Both the position numbers and the translations under genes were made by a program. The notes beneath the pieces were generated by a model. It searched no databases, was not told the DNA's origin, and saw nothing but the letters and a program-made list of their open reading frames with translations. A stretch of DNA of 64,000 bases from positions 57,373-121,372 of the forward strand of contig JAICWP010000015.1 in the NCBI GenBank assembly GCA_025934735.1, written 5' to 3'. Numbering within the stretch: position 1 is the first letter of the stretch; each line of letters begins with the position of its first letter. The stretch is from Terriglobales bacterium (lineage in GTDB: Bacteria > Acidobacteriota > Terriglobia > Terriglobales > Acidobacteriaceae). This document shows positions 1 to 9,509 of the stretch, piece after piece.

Positions 1-921
1 CCGCGCGGCGGTGGTGCAAAACTGGCCGATGCCCTGGTCCGCCTCATTCGCGATGCTGGGGGGCAGCTCGAGACTGGCGCCCACGTGGAACGCGTGGAGG
101 TGAAGAACGGGAGGGCTGTCGGTGTGCGCTCTCGGGGCAAGCTGATAGAAGTGCGCAAGGCGGTGATTTGCAGCGTGACCCCGCAGCAACTCTACACACA
201 GTTGCTGGAGCGCAGGTTTCTTCCCGACTGGGTTGTGGATCGCGCCCAGCGATTCCGCTATGGACGCGCCGACATGCAGATCCATCTTGCGCTTTCCGAG
301 CCGCCGCGCTGGCCGCATGGGGATCAGCGCTTTCTGCGAACCGCCATTGTCCACGTCAATGACGGGCTGGATGGGGTTTCTCGTGCGGTGAATGAGGCCG
401 AACGCGGACTGATACCCGCTGATCCCACAGTGGTCGTGGGCCAACCCGTGGCGGTGGACCCGTCGCGCGCCCCCGAGGGCTGCTGGATATTCTGGCTGCA
501 GTTGCAGGAACTGCCCAGCCATCCCAAAGGCGATGCTGCAGGTCAGCTGGACACAAGTGATGGCACGTGGACGGAGTCGCTGCGCGAGCGCTACGCCGAT
601 CGGGTCATGGCCAAGCTGGCGCGGCAGATCCCCAACCTGGAAAGCTCCATTCGCAAACGCGTGGTGCTCTCGCCCGCCGACTTGGAAGCCTCCAATATCA
701 ACCTGGTTGGCGGCGATCCTTACAGCGGCTCCTGCGCACCCGACCAGTTTTTTCTGTGGCGGCCTTTCGCCGGCGTGGCCAACCACCGCACGCCAGTTCA
801 CGGCTTGTACCACATTGGAGCTTCCACTCATCCCGGACCCGGCTTGCACGGAACCTCCGGACTTTTGGTGGCGAAACATCTCCTGGGACAGGCCAAGTTG
901 CGCAAACTCGCGGCGAAATGA
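1..921 (+). CDS. Phytoene desaturase-like FAD-dependent oxidoreductase, C-terminal part (5' partial)
   Basis: The reading frame is open from base 1, so the gene enters from the left and the FAD-binding N-terminus lies outside the window. The visible part starts with a GGGAKLADALVRLI segment typical of the substrate/FAD region of CrtI-like NAD(P)/FAD oxidoreductases (COG1233). It ends with GLYHIGASTHPGPGLHG, the C-terminal FAD-contact motif of the same family. Family members desaturate carotenoids or oxidise other lipophilic substrates; the substrate here cannot be read from the fragment. The gene ends 2 bp from the convergent styrene-monooxygenase-like gene, so the two 3' ends almost touch and no terminator fits between them. 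Confidence 0.8.
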   Translation, partial: PRGGGAKLADALVRLIRDAGGQLETGAHVERVEVKNGRAVGVRSRGKLIEVRKAVICSVTPQQLYTQLLERRFLPDWVVDRAQRFRYGRADMQIHLALSEPPRWPHGDQRFLRTAIVHVNDGLDGVSRAVNEAERGLIPADPTVVVGQPVAVDPSRAPEGCWIFWLQLQELPSHPKGDAAGQLDTSDGTWTESLRERYADRVMAKLARQIPNLESSIRKRVVLSPADLEASNINLVGGDPYSGSCAPDQFFLWRPFAGVANHRTPVHGLYHIGASTHPGPGLHGTSGLLVAKHLLGQAKLRKLAAK

Positions 922-923
922 AT

Positions 924-2648
924 TTATTCCGGAATATCGGGATGCCGGGTGGCCAGCCGGTAGCGGCCGGAATGGAACACTAGCGGCTCGCCATCGGCAT
1001 ACTTGTAATCCTCCACCTCGCCCAGAAAAATCACGTGGTCGCCGCCGTCGTACTGGCGCACGTTGCGGCAAACGAAGTGCGCGTTCACACCGCTGAGCAG
1101 CGGCACCCCGCCGGAGCCCTCGGCGAATTCTACTCCAGAGAATTTGTCGGGGAGCGGAGTGGAAAATTGCCGCGAAAGGTGGTGCTGGTTGGCGGCCAGC
1201 ACGTTGACCCCGAAGTGACTGGCGTGGGTGAAGTCGACGAAGCTGGGGGCCTGGCGCGAGAGGCTCCACAACACTAGTGGCGGGTCGAGTGAGACGGAAG
1301 AGAACGAGTTGACGGTCACGCCTACTTTGCGGCCGTCGGCGGTGCGCGCGGTCACCACCGTCACACCGGTGGCAAACTGGCCGAGCGCGCGCCGGAAATC
1401 GCGCCGGTCCATGCGATCGGCAACCGCCTTGGCCTCCTGGCGTACGAAATTGTCTGCTTCTGCGGAATCCATGAACCAGGGAAAGAGCGTGCGCGGATCA
1501 TCAAACCCGTTGACCACCGCCGCGCCCACCGCCTGGATCCTGCCAGCGCAGTCCAGCAACTTGAGCACGTGCCCCGGCGGCTTCAGCAGCAGGTTGGTCC
1601 AGTTGACCACCCACTGAGCGTAGCCGGTCCAATAACGTTCGAACGTCTGCTGCATCCAGGCTGCATCAGCGGAGTTTGCAGCGCGCTCCAGGATGCTCTC
1701 CAGGTAAATTTCGGCGCAGCGTGCGGCATTGTTGGAACCCTGCCCGGTAATGGGATCGTTCAACACCACGGCATCGGCCATGCCCAGCACCGGCCGGCCT
1801 GAGGGAAGCACCCCTACGGGCTTGCGCACCGCCGGAATCACTCGTCCAGTCAGCACGCCGTGATCATCAGTGAGTTCGAGGTCGGCGCAGCGCTCCGCCT
1901 CCCAAGGCAAAAAAGTTTCCAGGATCCACTTGCTGCGCGCGAGATGCTCGGCGGGACTTTTTACGTCGTCCCAGCAATCCATGGGGCTGCCGGGCAAGCC
2001 CTCGAAGACCATGATTTCGCAGGCGCCGGAGGTGGTCAGCGCGGGAAACACGAAGTATTCGCCAACATTAGGGATCAGATTGAAGCAGACGGCAGGATAG
2101 GGCCGGCGGGGCCGCAGGTTGCGGACGTAAGTGAGAGCCAGGACGCGCTGCGGCTCAGCATAAGGCGAGCGGCTGGGATCGCGCTCGAAAAGGCCGGCGA
2201 GAGAACCCTTGCCGCTGGCGACAATCACCAGGTCTTGACTCCGGGCGCAAGACTCAAGTTCGGCCACGCCAGCAGCCTGAACCTGCAACTTGCCGCCACG
2301 TTGTTCAAATTCGCACATCCAGCGGGGAATCTTCACACGCTGGTCCACCGATTGCGCGTAGTCATCCAGCCGTGCCGCCCAGTCCAGGCTCTTGCCGCCC
2401 ACGCCGTCGGGCACAGCAAAAGCAATCCCCTCCACCTTCGAACATTCCTCTTCCCAGAAATTCAGGTTGAGGTTGCGCTCGATCTCCAGCGCCGAATCGA
2501 ACATGCATTGGCTGGACATCACATAGCCGTCGCGGATTTCCTGAGCCGAGCGGTCGGAGTAAAGCGTCACTTCGTAGCCGGCGCCCAACAGTCCCAGGGC
2601 AAGCTGCAAGCCCGACTGCCCGGCCCCGACAATGGCGATGCGCTTCAT
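924..2648 (-). CDS. Styrene/indole monooxygenase fused to flavin reductase (StyA2B-type)
   Basis: A 574-residue two-domain protein. Residues 1 to about 400 match group E flavoprotein monooxygenases (StyA): GAGQSG dinucleotide motif at 8-13, GYVMSSQCMF near 41-50, NDPITGQGSN at 297-306. From about 413 (MDRRDFRRALGQFATGVTVV) the chain is a flavin reductase of the DIM6/StyB family ending in HSGRYRLA. Such natural fusions (StyA2B) are known from Rhodococcus opacus 1CP; the reductase makes FADH2 from NADH and the oxygenase uses it to epoxidise styrene or indole. The SDR gene upstream on the same strand ends 15 bp before this ATG, so the pair is probably one operon. The true substrate is inferred only. 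Confidence 0.9.
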   Translation of the reverse strand: MKRIAIVGAGQSGLQLALGLLGAGYEVTLYSDRSAQEIRDGYVMSSQCMFDSALEIERNLNLNFWEEECSKVEGIAFAVPDGVGGKSLDWAARLDDYAQSVDQRVKIPRWMCEFEQRGGKLQVQAAGVAELESCARSQDLVIVASGKGSLAGLFERDPSRSPYAEPQRVLALTYVRNLRPRRPYPAVCFNLIPNVGEYFVFPALTTSGACEIMVFEGLPGSPMDCWDDVKSPAEHLARSKWILETFLPWEAERCADLELTDDHGVLTGRVIPAVRKPVGVLPSGRPVLGMADAVVLNDPITGQGSNNAARCAEIYLESILERAANSADAAWMQQTFERYWTGYAQWVVNWTNLLLKPPGHVLKLLDCAGRIQAVGAAVVNGFDDPRTLFPWFMDSAEADNFVRQEAKAVADRMDRRDFRRALGQFATGVTVVTARTADGRKVGVTVNSFSSVSLDPPLVLWSLSRQAPSFVDFTHASHFGVNVLAANQHHLSRQFSTPLPDKFSGVEFAEGSGGVPLLSGVNAHFVCRNVRQYDGGDHVIFLGEVEDYKYADGEPLVFHSGRYRLATRHPDIPE

Positions 2649-2663
2649 GGCTGAAGAACGAGT

Positions 2664-3452
2664 TTATTCCATCAGCTTGGGAATGGCAGGAGCCGCCATT
2701 TCCGGGCCCATCGCCGAATAGCCGCCGTCCACCGCCAAGTCAGTTCCGGTAATAAAAGACGCGTGGCTAGAGCAGAGGAACAAGACCGCCTGCGCTACTT
2801 CCTCCGGTTCGCCCACTCGGCCCAGCAAATGGAAGGGGCCGCCCACCCGGTTGGTCTTGGCTTTGTCACCATGGGTGAGGTCATCCATCAGGCGGCACCA
2901 GGTCCAGCCCGGCGACACCGAGTTCACGCGAATCTTGTCGCCGGCCAGGTCCATGGCTTCATTGCGCGTGAGCTGGAGGATGGCCGCCTTGGTGACGGGA
3001 TAAAGCCAGCGACCGGTCTGCGCCACCTTGGCGCTTATGCTGCCAAAGTTCACCACCGCGCCGCCGCCGCGCTTGATCATGTGGGAGCGCACCGCTTTCA
3101 GCATCATCACGCCGCCCACCACATTCACGTTGTAGCTGTCCAGCCAGTCCTTGCGCGTGGAGTTGAGGGCGTCGTCTATATAAACGCAGGCCAGGTTAAC
3201 CAGAAAATCCACGCCGCCGAAAGTGGAAACCGCACGCTCAACACAGGTGGCAATCTGGGCGTCGTCGGCCAGATCGGTTTTGACGAAAAGCACATCCTTG
3301 CCCAATTCCTTGGCCACAGCTTGGCCGCCAGGTTCGTTGACGTCGGCAATCACGACCTTGGCGCCTTCACGCTGAAACGCGCGCACCACGGCCGCCCCGA
3401 TCAGGGTTGCTCCGCCGGTGACGATGCTTACTTTGCTTTTCAGTCCATCCAT
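2664..3452 (-). CDS. Short-chain dehydrogenase/reductase (SDR)
   Basis: A 262-residue classical SDR. It has a variant TGGATLIG nucleotide-binding motif near the N-terminus, VVNFGSIS with the catalytic serine, YPVTK with the catalytic Tyr and Lys, and the late RVNSVSPGW segment. The frame stays open for 71 codons upstream, but the ATG at 3452 gives normal SDR length and has a CGGAG ribosome site 7 bases upstream, so I place the start there. It lies 15 bp upstream of the fused monooxygenase gene on the same strand. In indole-degrading iif clusters an SDR oxidises the oxygenated indole; a similar step on the monooxygenase product is a reasonable inference, not shown by the sequence. Confidence 0.85.
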   Translation of the reverse strand: MDGLKSKVSIVTGGATLIGAAVVRAFQREGAKVVIADVNEPGGQAVAKELGKDVLFVKTDLADDAQIATCVERAVSTFGGVDFLVNLACVYIDDALNSTRKDWLDSYNVNVVGGVMMLKAVRSHMIKRGGGAVVNFGSISAKVAQTGRWLYPVTKAAILQLTRNEAMDLAGDKIRVNSVSPGWTWCRLMDDLTHGDKAKTNRVGGPFHLLGRVGEPEEVAQAVLFLCSSHASFITGTDLAVDGGYSAMGPEMAAPAIPKLME

Positions 3453-3550
3453 GCTGTGCTCCGTGCTAACTGCCGGTTTTGGGAAGGCAAACCGTATCAC
3501 GCCGCTCCGTGGCTGAACAAGTATGCCAAACGCCCTTGCCGCGACGCATT

Positions 3551-3580
3551 TTGCCGCTGCGGCAGGGTTGGGGTTATAGT
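3551..3580 (+). promoter_or_regulatory. Candidate sigma-70 promoter for the stand-alone StyA gene
   Basis: TTGCCG at 3551-3556 and TATAGT at 3575-3580 are separated by 18 bases, a good -35/-10 pair, and lie 66 bases upstream of the ATG at 3646. The interval 3453-3645 is the divergent control region between the SDR-monooxygenase operon and the stand-alone StyA gene, so both transcripts may share regulation. Confidence 0.45.
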
Positions 3581-3645
3581 ATGCAGCCTGCAACGGCAGC
3601 GAAGCCGTACCAGAAAGTACCCGGAGAGCGACCAGGAGCGAACAC

Positions 3646-4878
3646 ATGCGCAAAATCGCGATCATCGGCGGCGGACAATCGGGATTACAGCTGGGGTTGG
3701 GCTTGCTTCAGCACAAGTATGAAGTGACGCTGGTGTCCAACCGCACGCCTGAGCAGATTTTTCAGGGGCGCGTTACCTCCAGCCAGTTCATGTTTCACGG
3801 TTCCCTGCAGAACGAGCGCGACCTGGCCATCAACTTCTGGGAGAAGGATTGTCCCATCACCGAAGGCATCGCCTTCACCATTCCCGGCCCTAACCGCACA
3901 AAGGCGCTGTTCTGGGAGTCGAAGCTGGACCATTACGGGCAGTCCGTGGACCAGCGGGTAAAGTTTTCCGGATGGCTGAAGGAATTCGCAAAGCGCGGCG
4001 GCAACCTGGTGATTCAGGATGCCGGTCCCAAGGACGTGGACCAATACAGCCAAAGCAACGACCTGGTGATTGTGGCCGCCGGCAAGGGCGAGATCAACCG
4101 CATGTTCGAGCGAGACGCGGAGAAATCTCCCTTTGATCAGCCCATGCGCGCGCTGGCTCTTACTTACGTGAAAGGCATGGTGCCACGGAAACCTTTCACC
4201 GCAGTATCGTTCAACCTGCTTCCGGGGGTGGGCGAGTACTTTGTGTTTCCCGCACTGACCACCACCGGTGCCTGCGAGATTATGGTCTTTGAGGGCGTGC
4301 CGGGCGGGCCGATGGATTGCTGGGCGGATGTGAAGACGCCGGAGCAGCATCTGGCCAAGAGCAAGTGGATCCTGGACACTTTGATGCCGCTCGAAGGCGA
4401 GCGCTGCCGCGACATCGAACTCACCGACAATAACGGCATTCTGACCGGCCGGTTTGCCCCGACGGTAAGGAAACCGATCTGTAAGCTGCCTTCTGGGAAG
4501 CTGGCGCTGGGGATGGCTGACGTGGTGTGCACCAACGATCCCATTACCGGGCAAGGATCAAACACCGCCAGCAAAGGCGCCGCAATCTACATGCAATGCA
4601 TTCTCGACCGCGGCAATAAGCCGTTTGATGCAGCGTGGATGCAGGAAACCTTCGACCAATTCTGGAAGTACGCGCAGTGGGTAACGCGCTGGACCAATTC
4701 CCTGCTGGTTCCGCCGGAGCCCCAGATCCTGCAATTGATGGGGGCTGCCAGCCAGATTCCCCGATTGGCGTCCAAGATCGCCAACGGTTTCAATAACCCG
4801 CCTGATTACGCGCCCTGGTGGTTCGATGGCAAGGAAGCGGAAAAACTTATCAATGGCATGGCGGCAGCGGCCGTCTAA
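3646..4878 (+). CDS. Styrene/indole monooxygenase, stand-alone StyA-like oxygenase
   Basis: A 410-residue group E flavoprotein monooxygenase without a reductase domain. GGGQSG at 8-13, a VTSSQFMFHG segment and NDPITGQGSN match the oxygenase half of the fused protein at 924-2648, and the two proteins are clearly paralogous along their whole length. An AGGAG ribosome site lies 7 bases before the ATG. In Rhodococcus opacus the pair StyA1 plus StyA2B works together, with StyA1 drawing reduced FAD from the fusion. The divergent arrangement here suggests the same partnership, which is inference. No free StyB gene is visible in the window, which supports dependence on the fused reductase. Confidence 0.9.
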   Translation: MRKIAIIGGGQSGLQLGLGLLQHKYEVTLVSNRTPEQIFQGRVTSSQFMFHGSLQNERDLAINFWEKDCPITEGIAFTIPGPNRTKALFWESKLDHYGQSVDQRVKFSGWLKEFAKRGGNLVIQDAGPKDVDQYSQSNDLVIVAAGKGEINRMFERDAEKSPFDQPMRALALTYVKGMVPRKPFTAVSFNLLPGVGEYFVFPALTTTGACEIMVFEGVPGGPMDCWADVKTPEQHLAKSKWILDTLMPLEGERCRDIELTDNNGILTGRFAPTVRKPICKLPSGKLALGMADVVCTNDPITGQGSNTASKGAAIYMQCILDRGNKPFDAAWMQETFDQFWKYAQWVTRWTNSLLVPPEPQILQLMGAASQIPRLASKIANGFNNPPDYAPWWFDGKEAEKLINGMAAAAV

Positions 4879-5183
4879 AAGCGAGAGCGGCTACAGCAAA
4901 AGCAAACACCGTCTGTTGTGAATTTCAACGAACGGTCATTTTCAGATGTTGACCCGTCCGAATTTCCGCTCAGGCTCTTGACTTTGATTCTGCTCCGTTG
5001 TTGAATAAGCCGCTTTCGCAACTTTTTCCGTCAAAAGAACTCAGTATTCGCGTGGGGTGAGTGCTGAGGTGCGATTCAGTTAGCAAGTACTAGCTGGAGC
5101 GGCATTGTCTCGAGACCTCTCATTGTCGTTTTCAACACATTTTGGAAGGTGCTGCGAGCCGAATCACCGCTGAAGGGGGAGAA
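4879..5183. other. Intergenic control region upstream of the TonB-dependent receptor
   Basis: About 300 bases without a credible gene. A weak promoter-like pair, TTGACT at 4978-4983 and TGAATA at 5002-5007 (18-base spacer), faces the receptor gene. No operator or structured RNA was recognised. Confidence 0.3.
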
Positions 5184-8100
5184 ATGCGCCGAACATCGCT
5201 TCGTCTGCTGGGTGCCGCCGTTATTGTCCTATTGCCTTGCCTGGTTGCCGCGCAGGAACTGGCCACACTGAAAGTCACTGTACAGGACCAGACCGGGGCG
5301 GTTATTCCCGGGGCCACGGTCACGGTTAAGAACACGCAAACCGGAGCCCAGCGCTCTGACGTCACCGAATCCCATGGACTCTCGGTTATCCCCGGGCTCC
5401 CCGCCGGCAGTTACCAACTGAACGCCGAGGTCAAAAACTTCTCGCCGCTGAAGATGCCGGTAACGCTTTCCGTGGGCCAGACGGCCTCGCTGACCGTTAC
5501 GCTGGGCATCACCGTGAAGCAAGAGGTAGAGGTGCAGGAAACGGCGCAGGGCATTGACACGGAGCAATCGGAGGTCAGCCAGGTGATTGACACGCCGAAG
5601 ATCAATGACTTGCCTATTTCAGGCCGCGATTTCATCGATTTCGTGCTGCTTACGCCGGGCGTGGACGTGGGCCGCAGCACCGCCGTGGGCTCGCAGTCGC
5701 CGTTCACCGAAACGGTGCTTAAACTGAGCTTTGGCGGCATCCGCGAAAGCCACAGCTCGTTTTTCGCGCTCGACGGAATTGATTACACCACCAGCATTTC
5801 CGGCGTGCAGCGCGTCAGCCCCTCGCAGGACTGGGTGCAGGAATTCCGCGTGGTGGACAGCCCCTACACCGCCGACAATGGCCGCAACCTGGGCTCGGTG
5901 GTCAACACGGTGACCAAATCAGGCACAAATAGTATTCATGGGTCAGCTTATGAGTACTTCCGCAACAACAATTTGAACGCCAAGAACCTGCTCTCCGCTC
6001 CTGGTTTCAATACCTTGCGGTCAAACCTGTTTGGAGCGGAGGCTGGCGGGCCAATCCGCAAAGACAAGAACTTCTACTTTCTCGGATATGAGGGACAGCG
6101 GCGCGCTGAATCCCCCCTCTATTCCTCATTCATCCTGCATTGCGTAGATACCCCAAACTGCCTGGGACCGGGCACGCCCAGCATCAACCAGGTGAAGCAA
6201 ATGCTGGGGCTGCAACCGGAAAACCTGGGCTCGCTTTTGCAAATTGACAACTATGACAAGTTCATCGCCAAGACCAATAACACGCTGAGCCAGAACACGT
6301 TTCTGAACGTCAGCTATCTGTTCAACGATTCGCGCAAGCAGAACGTACGCGGTGCGGCGCCGGGAGAGGGCCTGCCTTCCTCCTACCGCGATAATCCGGT
6401 GCGCGACCAGACGCTGTACAGCAACCTGATACACGTGTTCAGCCACGATCTGACCTCGGAAACGCTGGCGCAATATAACAAGCGCACATTCAACCTGCAG
6501 CCCAAGGGTTTGGGCTTTGAGCCGGCACTGGGGATCCCTGACCTGATGTCATCGGGCGGATTTGTAGGCAGCGTGCGCTTCTACCGCGAGCAGCACTTCC
6601 AGACCGCCGAGAACCTGACCTACACCCGCGGCAGCCACACCTTCAAGTTTGGGGGCAGCTTCCAGCCGGTGTGGACCAGCACGCAAGTGACGCTGTTCAG
6701 CCCCGGGTTCGCCATCTTCGCCCCGCAGAGCTTCTTCGGGGTGGGCCCCTTCCAGGGCCTTCCGCCGGGCAGCCCGGTAGCATTTCTTTTCCTCGAGCCA
6801 CGCTCGCTCTTCGGCCAGCAAATTCCCAGCCGCGATCCCAATTTCGAGAACGGTCTCTACGCCGGTCCCAGCCAGCAAACCTTCAATAACGCCACCTCGC
6901 TCAACTACCTGCACACCATGTATTCGATGTACGCGCAGGACCAGTGGAAGGCGCGTCCCAACCTTAGCTTTAACTTCGGCCTGCGCTATGACGTGGACAA
7001 GATGCCCTCCGCCAGCGACGTAAAGATTCAAGGCGCATTCCATCCCACCAATTACGGCAACGTGCAACCACGCGTGGGATTTGCCTATTCCTTCAACGGG
7101 GGCAAGGGGGTGGTGCGGGGAGGGGCGGGGCTGTTCACCGGCCCGTTCGTGTACAGCGACATCATGGTGAGCTGGATCGGGGCGTCAGAATTCAGCTACA
7201 TGAACCAGCCGCTGCTGCCGGAATTCGCCAATCCCAGCCAGAACCTGATTGGCTTTGGCGCCTCCGGCGCGGTGGGCGCGTGCAGCACCAGTGTTGCCCC
7301 TGGACTCTGCCTCCCCGACCCCGTTTTCTTGCGCCAGACGTTCATGAATTTCGTCAAAACCGGAGCTTATCCCGCGCCCGGCAACCTGGTTCAGGTGCCG
7401 CTCGGCTACGCGGCACGCAAATTCCCGCAGCCATTATCGGAACAGGCCAGCCTGGAAGTGGAACATCAAATCGGCAAGGATTGGTACGCTTCCGTCGGCT
7501 ACCAGTGGATGCATGCCGACCGCTTGCCGGTCTATTCCAGCATCAACGGGCTCCCGCTGCCGGGCTGCGATCCCCTGGTAACTTCAGGCTGCAAGCAAGG
7601 CTTCAGGCCCGCCGACCCCAACTTTGGTTTCGTGCTTTATGTGAAGCCCATCGGGTTCTCCATTTACAACGCCGGCACCGCCACTTTGCGAAAAACTTTC
7701 TCGCACCATTTCAATGTACTGGCTAACTACACGTATTCGAAGTCCATTGACATTTCCACCACCGTCAACTTGCCTAACACGCCGGAGAACTATCTGTTCC
7801 CGCAGTACGACCGCGCGGTGGGTGACAACGATGTTCGCAACCGCTTTACCCTGGCGCTGCTGACGGATACGCCCCAGCAGTGGCCGCGCCTGGTGCGCGA
7901 TTTCAAGTTTTCGCTGCTGAATAACCTGCAAAGCGCGCGCTATTTCACCATTAATACGGGGTTTGACAGCAACGGCGATATTTTCCCCTTCCCTGACCGG
8001 ACGGGCATAAGCGCCCGCAATGCTTACAGGGGCGATCCGTACTACGATACCGACTTCCGCGTGCAGCGCGTTTTCCCTATCTCAGAGCGCGTGAAGACGG

Positions 8101-8303
8101 AAGCCAGCCTGGAGATCTTCAACCTTTTCAACCGGCCGAATGTGCTGGATGTAGACCACGTTTATGGCGCGCCCGACTTCATCGGCGCTGCGCCGCAGTT
8201 CTTTGGCGATCACATTTCCAGCCCGGCGAACCCCAGCTTTGGTTCGCCGAAGTTTGTTTCGCCGGCAAGGGAGCTGCAGCTGGCGCTGCGGTTCACGTTC
8301 TAG
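5184..8303 (+). CDS. Oar-like TonB-dependent receptor with carboxypeptidase-regulatory N-terminal domain
   Basis: A 1039-residue outer-membrane receptor. The ATG at 5184 is preceded by an AAGGGGGA ribosome site and begins a clean signal peptide (RRTSLRLLGAAVIVLLPC, cut after VAAQ); an in-frame TTG at 5142 is less likely. Next comes a CarboxypepD-regulatory-like beta-sandwich (about residues 25-105, DQTGAVIPGATVTV). A TonB plug follows (TPKINDLPISGRDF, DGIDYTTSISG), then a long 22-strand-type barrel ending LQLALRFTF with the terminal Phe required for BAM insertion. This architecture is greatly expanded in Acidobacteriota and is usually assigned to uptake of oligosaccharides or other large ligands. 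The ligand is unknown; the flanking nitrilase-fold gene is not obviously linked. Confidence 0.92.
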   Translation: MRRTSLRLLGAAVIVLLPCLVAAQELATLKVTVQDQTGAVIPGATVTVKNTQTGAQRSDVTESHGLSVIPGLPAGSYQLNAEVKNFSPLKMPVTLSVGQTASLTVTLGITVKQEVEVQETAQGIDTEQSEVSQVIDTPKINDLPISGRDFIDFVLLTPGVDVGRSTAVGSQSPFTETVLKLSFGGIRESHSSFFALDGIDYTTSISGVQRVSPSQDWVQEFRVVDSPYTADNGRNLGSVVNTVTKSGTNSIHGSAYEYFRNNNLNAKNLLSAPGFNTLRSNLFGAEAGGPIRKDKNFYFLGYEGQRRAESPLYSSFILHCVDTPNCLGPGTPSINQVKQMLGLQPENLGSLLQIDNYDKFIAKTNNTLSQNTFLNVSYLFNDSRKQNVRGAAPGEGLPSSYRDNPVRDQTLYSNLIHVFSHDLTSETLAQYNKRTFNLQPKGLGFEPALGIPDLMSSGGFVGSVRFYREQHFQTAENLTYTRGSHTFKFGGSFQPVWTSTQVTLFSPGFAIFAPQSFFGVGPFQGLPPGSPVAFLFLEPRSLFGQQIPSRDPNFENGLYAGPSQQTFNNATSLNYLHTMYSMYAQDQWKARPNLSFNFGLRYDVDKMPSASDVKIQGAFHPTNYGNVQPRVGFAYSFNGGKGVVRGGAGLFTGPFVYSDIMVSWIGASEFSYMNQPLLPEFANPSQNLIGFGASGAVGACSTSVAPGLCLPDPVFLRQTFMNFVKTGAYPAPGNLVQVPLGYAARKFPQPLSEQASLEVEHQIGKDWYASVGYQWMHADRLPVYSSINGLPLPGCDPLVTSGCKQGFRPADPNFGFVLYVKPIGFSIYNAGTATLRKTFSHHFNVLANYTYSKSIDISTTVNLPNTPENYLFPQYDRAVGDNDVRNRFTLALLTDTPQQWPRLVRDFKFSLLNNLQSARYFTINTGFDSNGDIFPFPDRTGISARNAYRGDPYYDTDFRVQRVFPISERVKTEASLEIFNLFNRPNVLDVDHVYGAPDFIGAAPQFFGDHISSPANPSFGSPKFVSPARELQLALRFTF

Positions 8304-8432
8304 GCCATCGTGAGATTGAGTGCGAATTGATTCAGCTTCGGTAGACTGCAAAAAGTTGTTGCAGGCGATGGAGCCGCGCTCCTCTTGGAGTAAATTTCTG
8401 TTCGGCGTAATAAGATTGAGGTGCTGCCAATC

Positions 8433-9500
8433 GTGGTGAAACCTTATACCGCAGTGGGGCTCATCCCTTCGGTACGCGGAATCCGGCGCCGCAAAGACAT
8501 CAAGATCAACCTGGAGCACCTGAAGCACCTGGTGAAGGCCGCTAGCTGGCTCTCTGCCCTGGACCTCCCCGTGCGCCTGATCGCTTTTCCGGAAGGCGCG
8601 CTGCAAGCCTTCAATGACGAGGTGCTCGACCTGGACCACGTTAAATTTGCGCGCGAGTGCGCCATTGATATTCCCGGAGAGGAAACCGAGGACCTGGGCA
8701 AGATCGCCCGCGAATATGACGCCTTCATCATGGCCCAGGCCAAGGCGCGCCATCCCGACCTGAAGGACCGTTATTTCAATGTGGGCTTCATTCTTGACCC
8801 TAAGGGCAAGGTAATCCTGCAGCACTACAAGGTCTCGCCGCTGTTCCCGGTGGAGCACTCAGTTTGCCCGCATGATGTGTACGACTGGTGGGTGGAAAAA
8901 TACGGGCGCACCTTAGACGCGTTCTGGCCGGTGGCCGATACCGCCATTGGCCGCCTGGGCATCATGATGGCCAACGAGGGCTCGTACCCCGAGAATGCTC
9001 GCGCGCTGGCCCTCAATGGCGCCGAGGTGGTGTATCGGGCCTCTTATCCGCATCCCGCCACCGGCAACGAGATTTTCGAAATCCAGAGCCGCGCCCGCGC
9101 CCTGGACAACAACTTCTACATCATCGCTCCCAATATGGGCACCTATTACCTGTTTCCCGAGGAGACCACGCCCATTGACACCTTTGGCGGCCATTCGTTC
9201 ATCATCAACTACAAGGGACAGATCGTAGGCCGGCAGGACTACGGTGGAGGGTCAACTTATGTTGCCGGAGTGGTGGACATCGAAGCCCTGCGTGATCACC
9301 GGGCCCGGGCACAGTGGGACAACTGGCTCAAAGACCTGCGCACCGAGCTTTACCAGATCCTTTACGAGCAGCCTATCTATCCCAAGAACCTCTACCTCAA
9401 GCGCGCTCCCATGAAGCATGCCGAGTACCGCGAGAAAGTGATCAAACGCCAGATCAAGCTGATGCACGACCGCGGCATCTGGAAAAAACCGGAACAGTGA
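8433..9500 (+). CDS. Carbon-nitrogen hydrolase (nitrilase) fold protein without the catalytic cysteine
   Basis: About 355 residues of nitrilase-superfamily fold. The conserved Glu (FPEG, E54) and Lys (QHYKVSP, K133) of the Glu-Lys-Cys triad are present. At the nucleophile elbow the sequence reads RLGIMMANEGSYPE, so alanine (A180) stands where cysteine is expected; the codon is GCC. The surrounding EGSYPE and the later RALDNNFYI are typical of the family. The frame opens at GTG 8421, but GAGGTG at 8418-8423 is a ribosome site correctly spaced for GTG 8433, which I use. Without the thiol the usual amidase or nitrilase chemistry is not expected. It may be a binding or scaffold protein or use other chemistry; the substrate is unknown. 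Confidence 0.85.
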   Translation: MVKPYTAVGLIPSVRGIRRRKDIKINLEHLKHLVKAASWLSALDLPVRLIAFPEGALQAFNDEVLDLDHVKFARECAIDIPGEETEDLGKIAREYDAFIMAQAKARHPDLKDRYFNVGFILDPKGKVILQHYKVSPLFPVEHSVCPHDVYDWWVEKYGRTLDAFWPVADTAIGRLGIMMANEGSYPENARALALNGAEVVYRASYPHPATGNEIFEIQSRARALDNNFYIIAPNMGTYYLFPEETTPIDTFGGHSFIINYKGQIVGRQDYGGGSTYVAGVVDIEALRDHRARAQWDNWLKDLRTELYQILYEQPIYPKNLYLKRAPMKHAEYREKVIKRQIKLMHDRGIWKKPEQ

Positions 9501-9509
9501 TACTGCGCG

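Noticed and set aside
924..4878. Full aromatic degradation gene cluster
   Set aside because: No isomerase, ring-opening or transport genes for aromatics lie nearby; only the oxygenases and one dehydrogenase are present.
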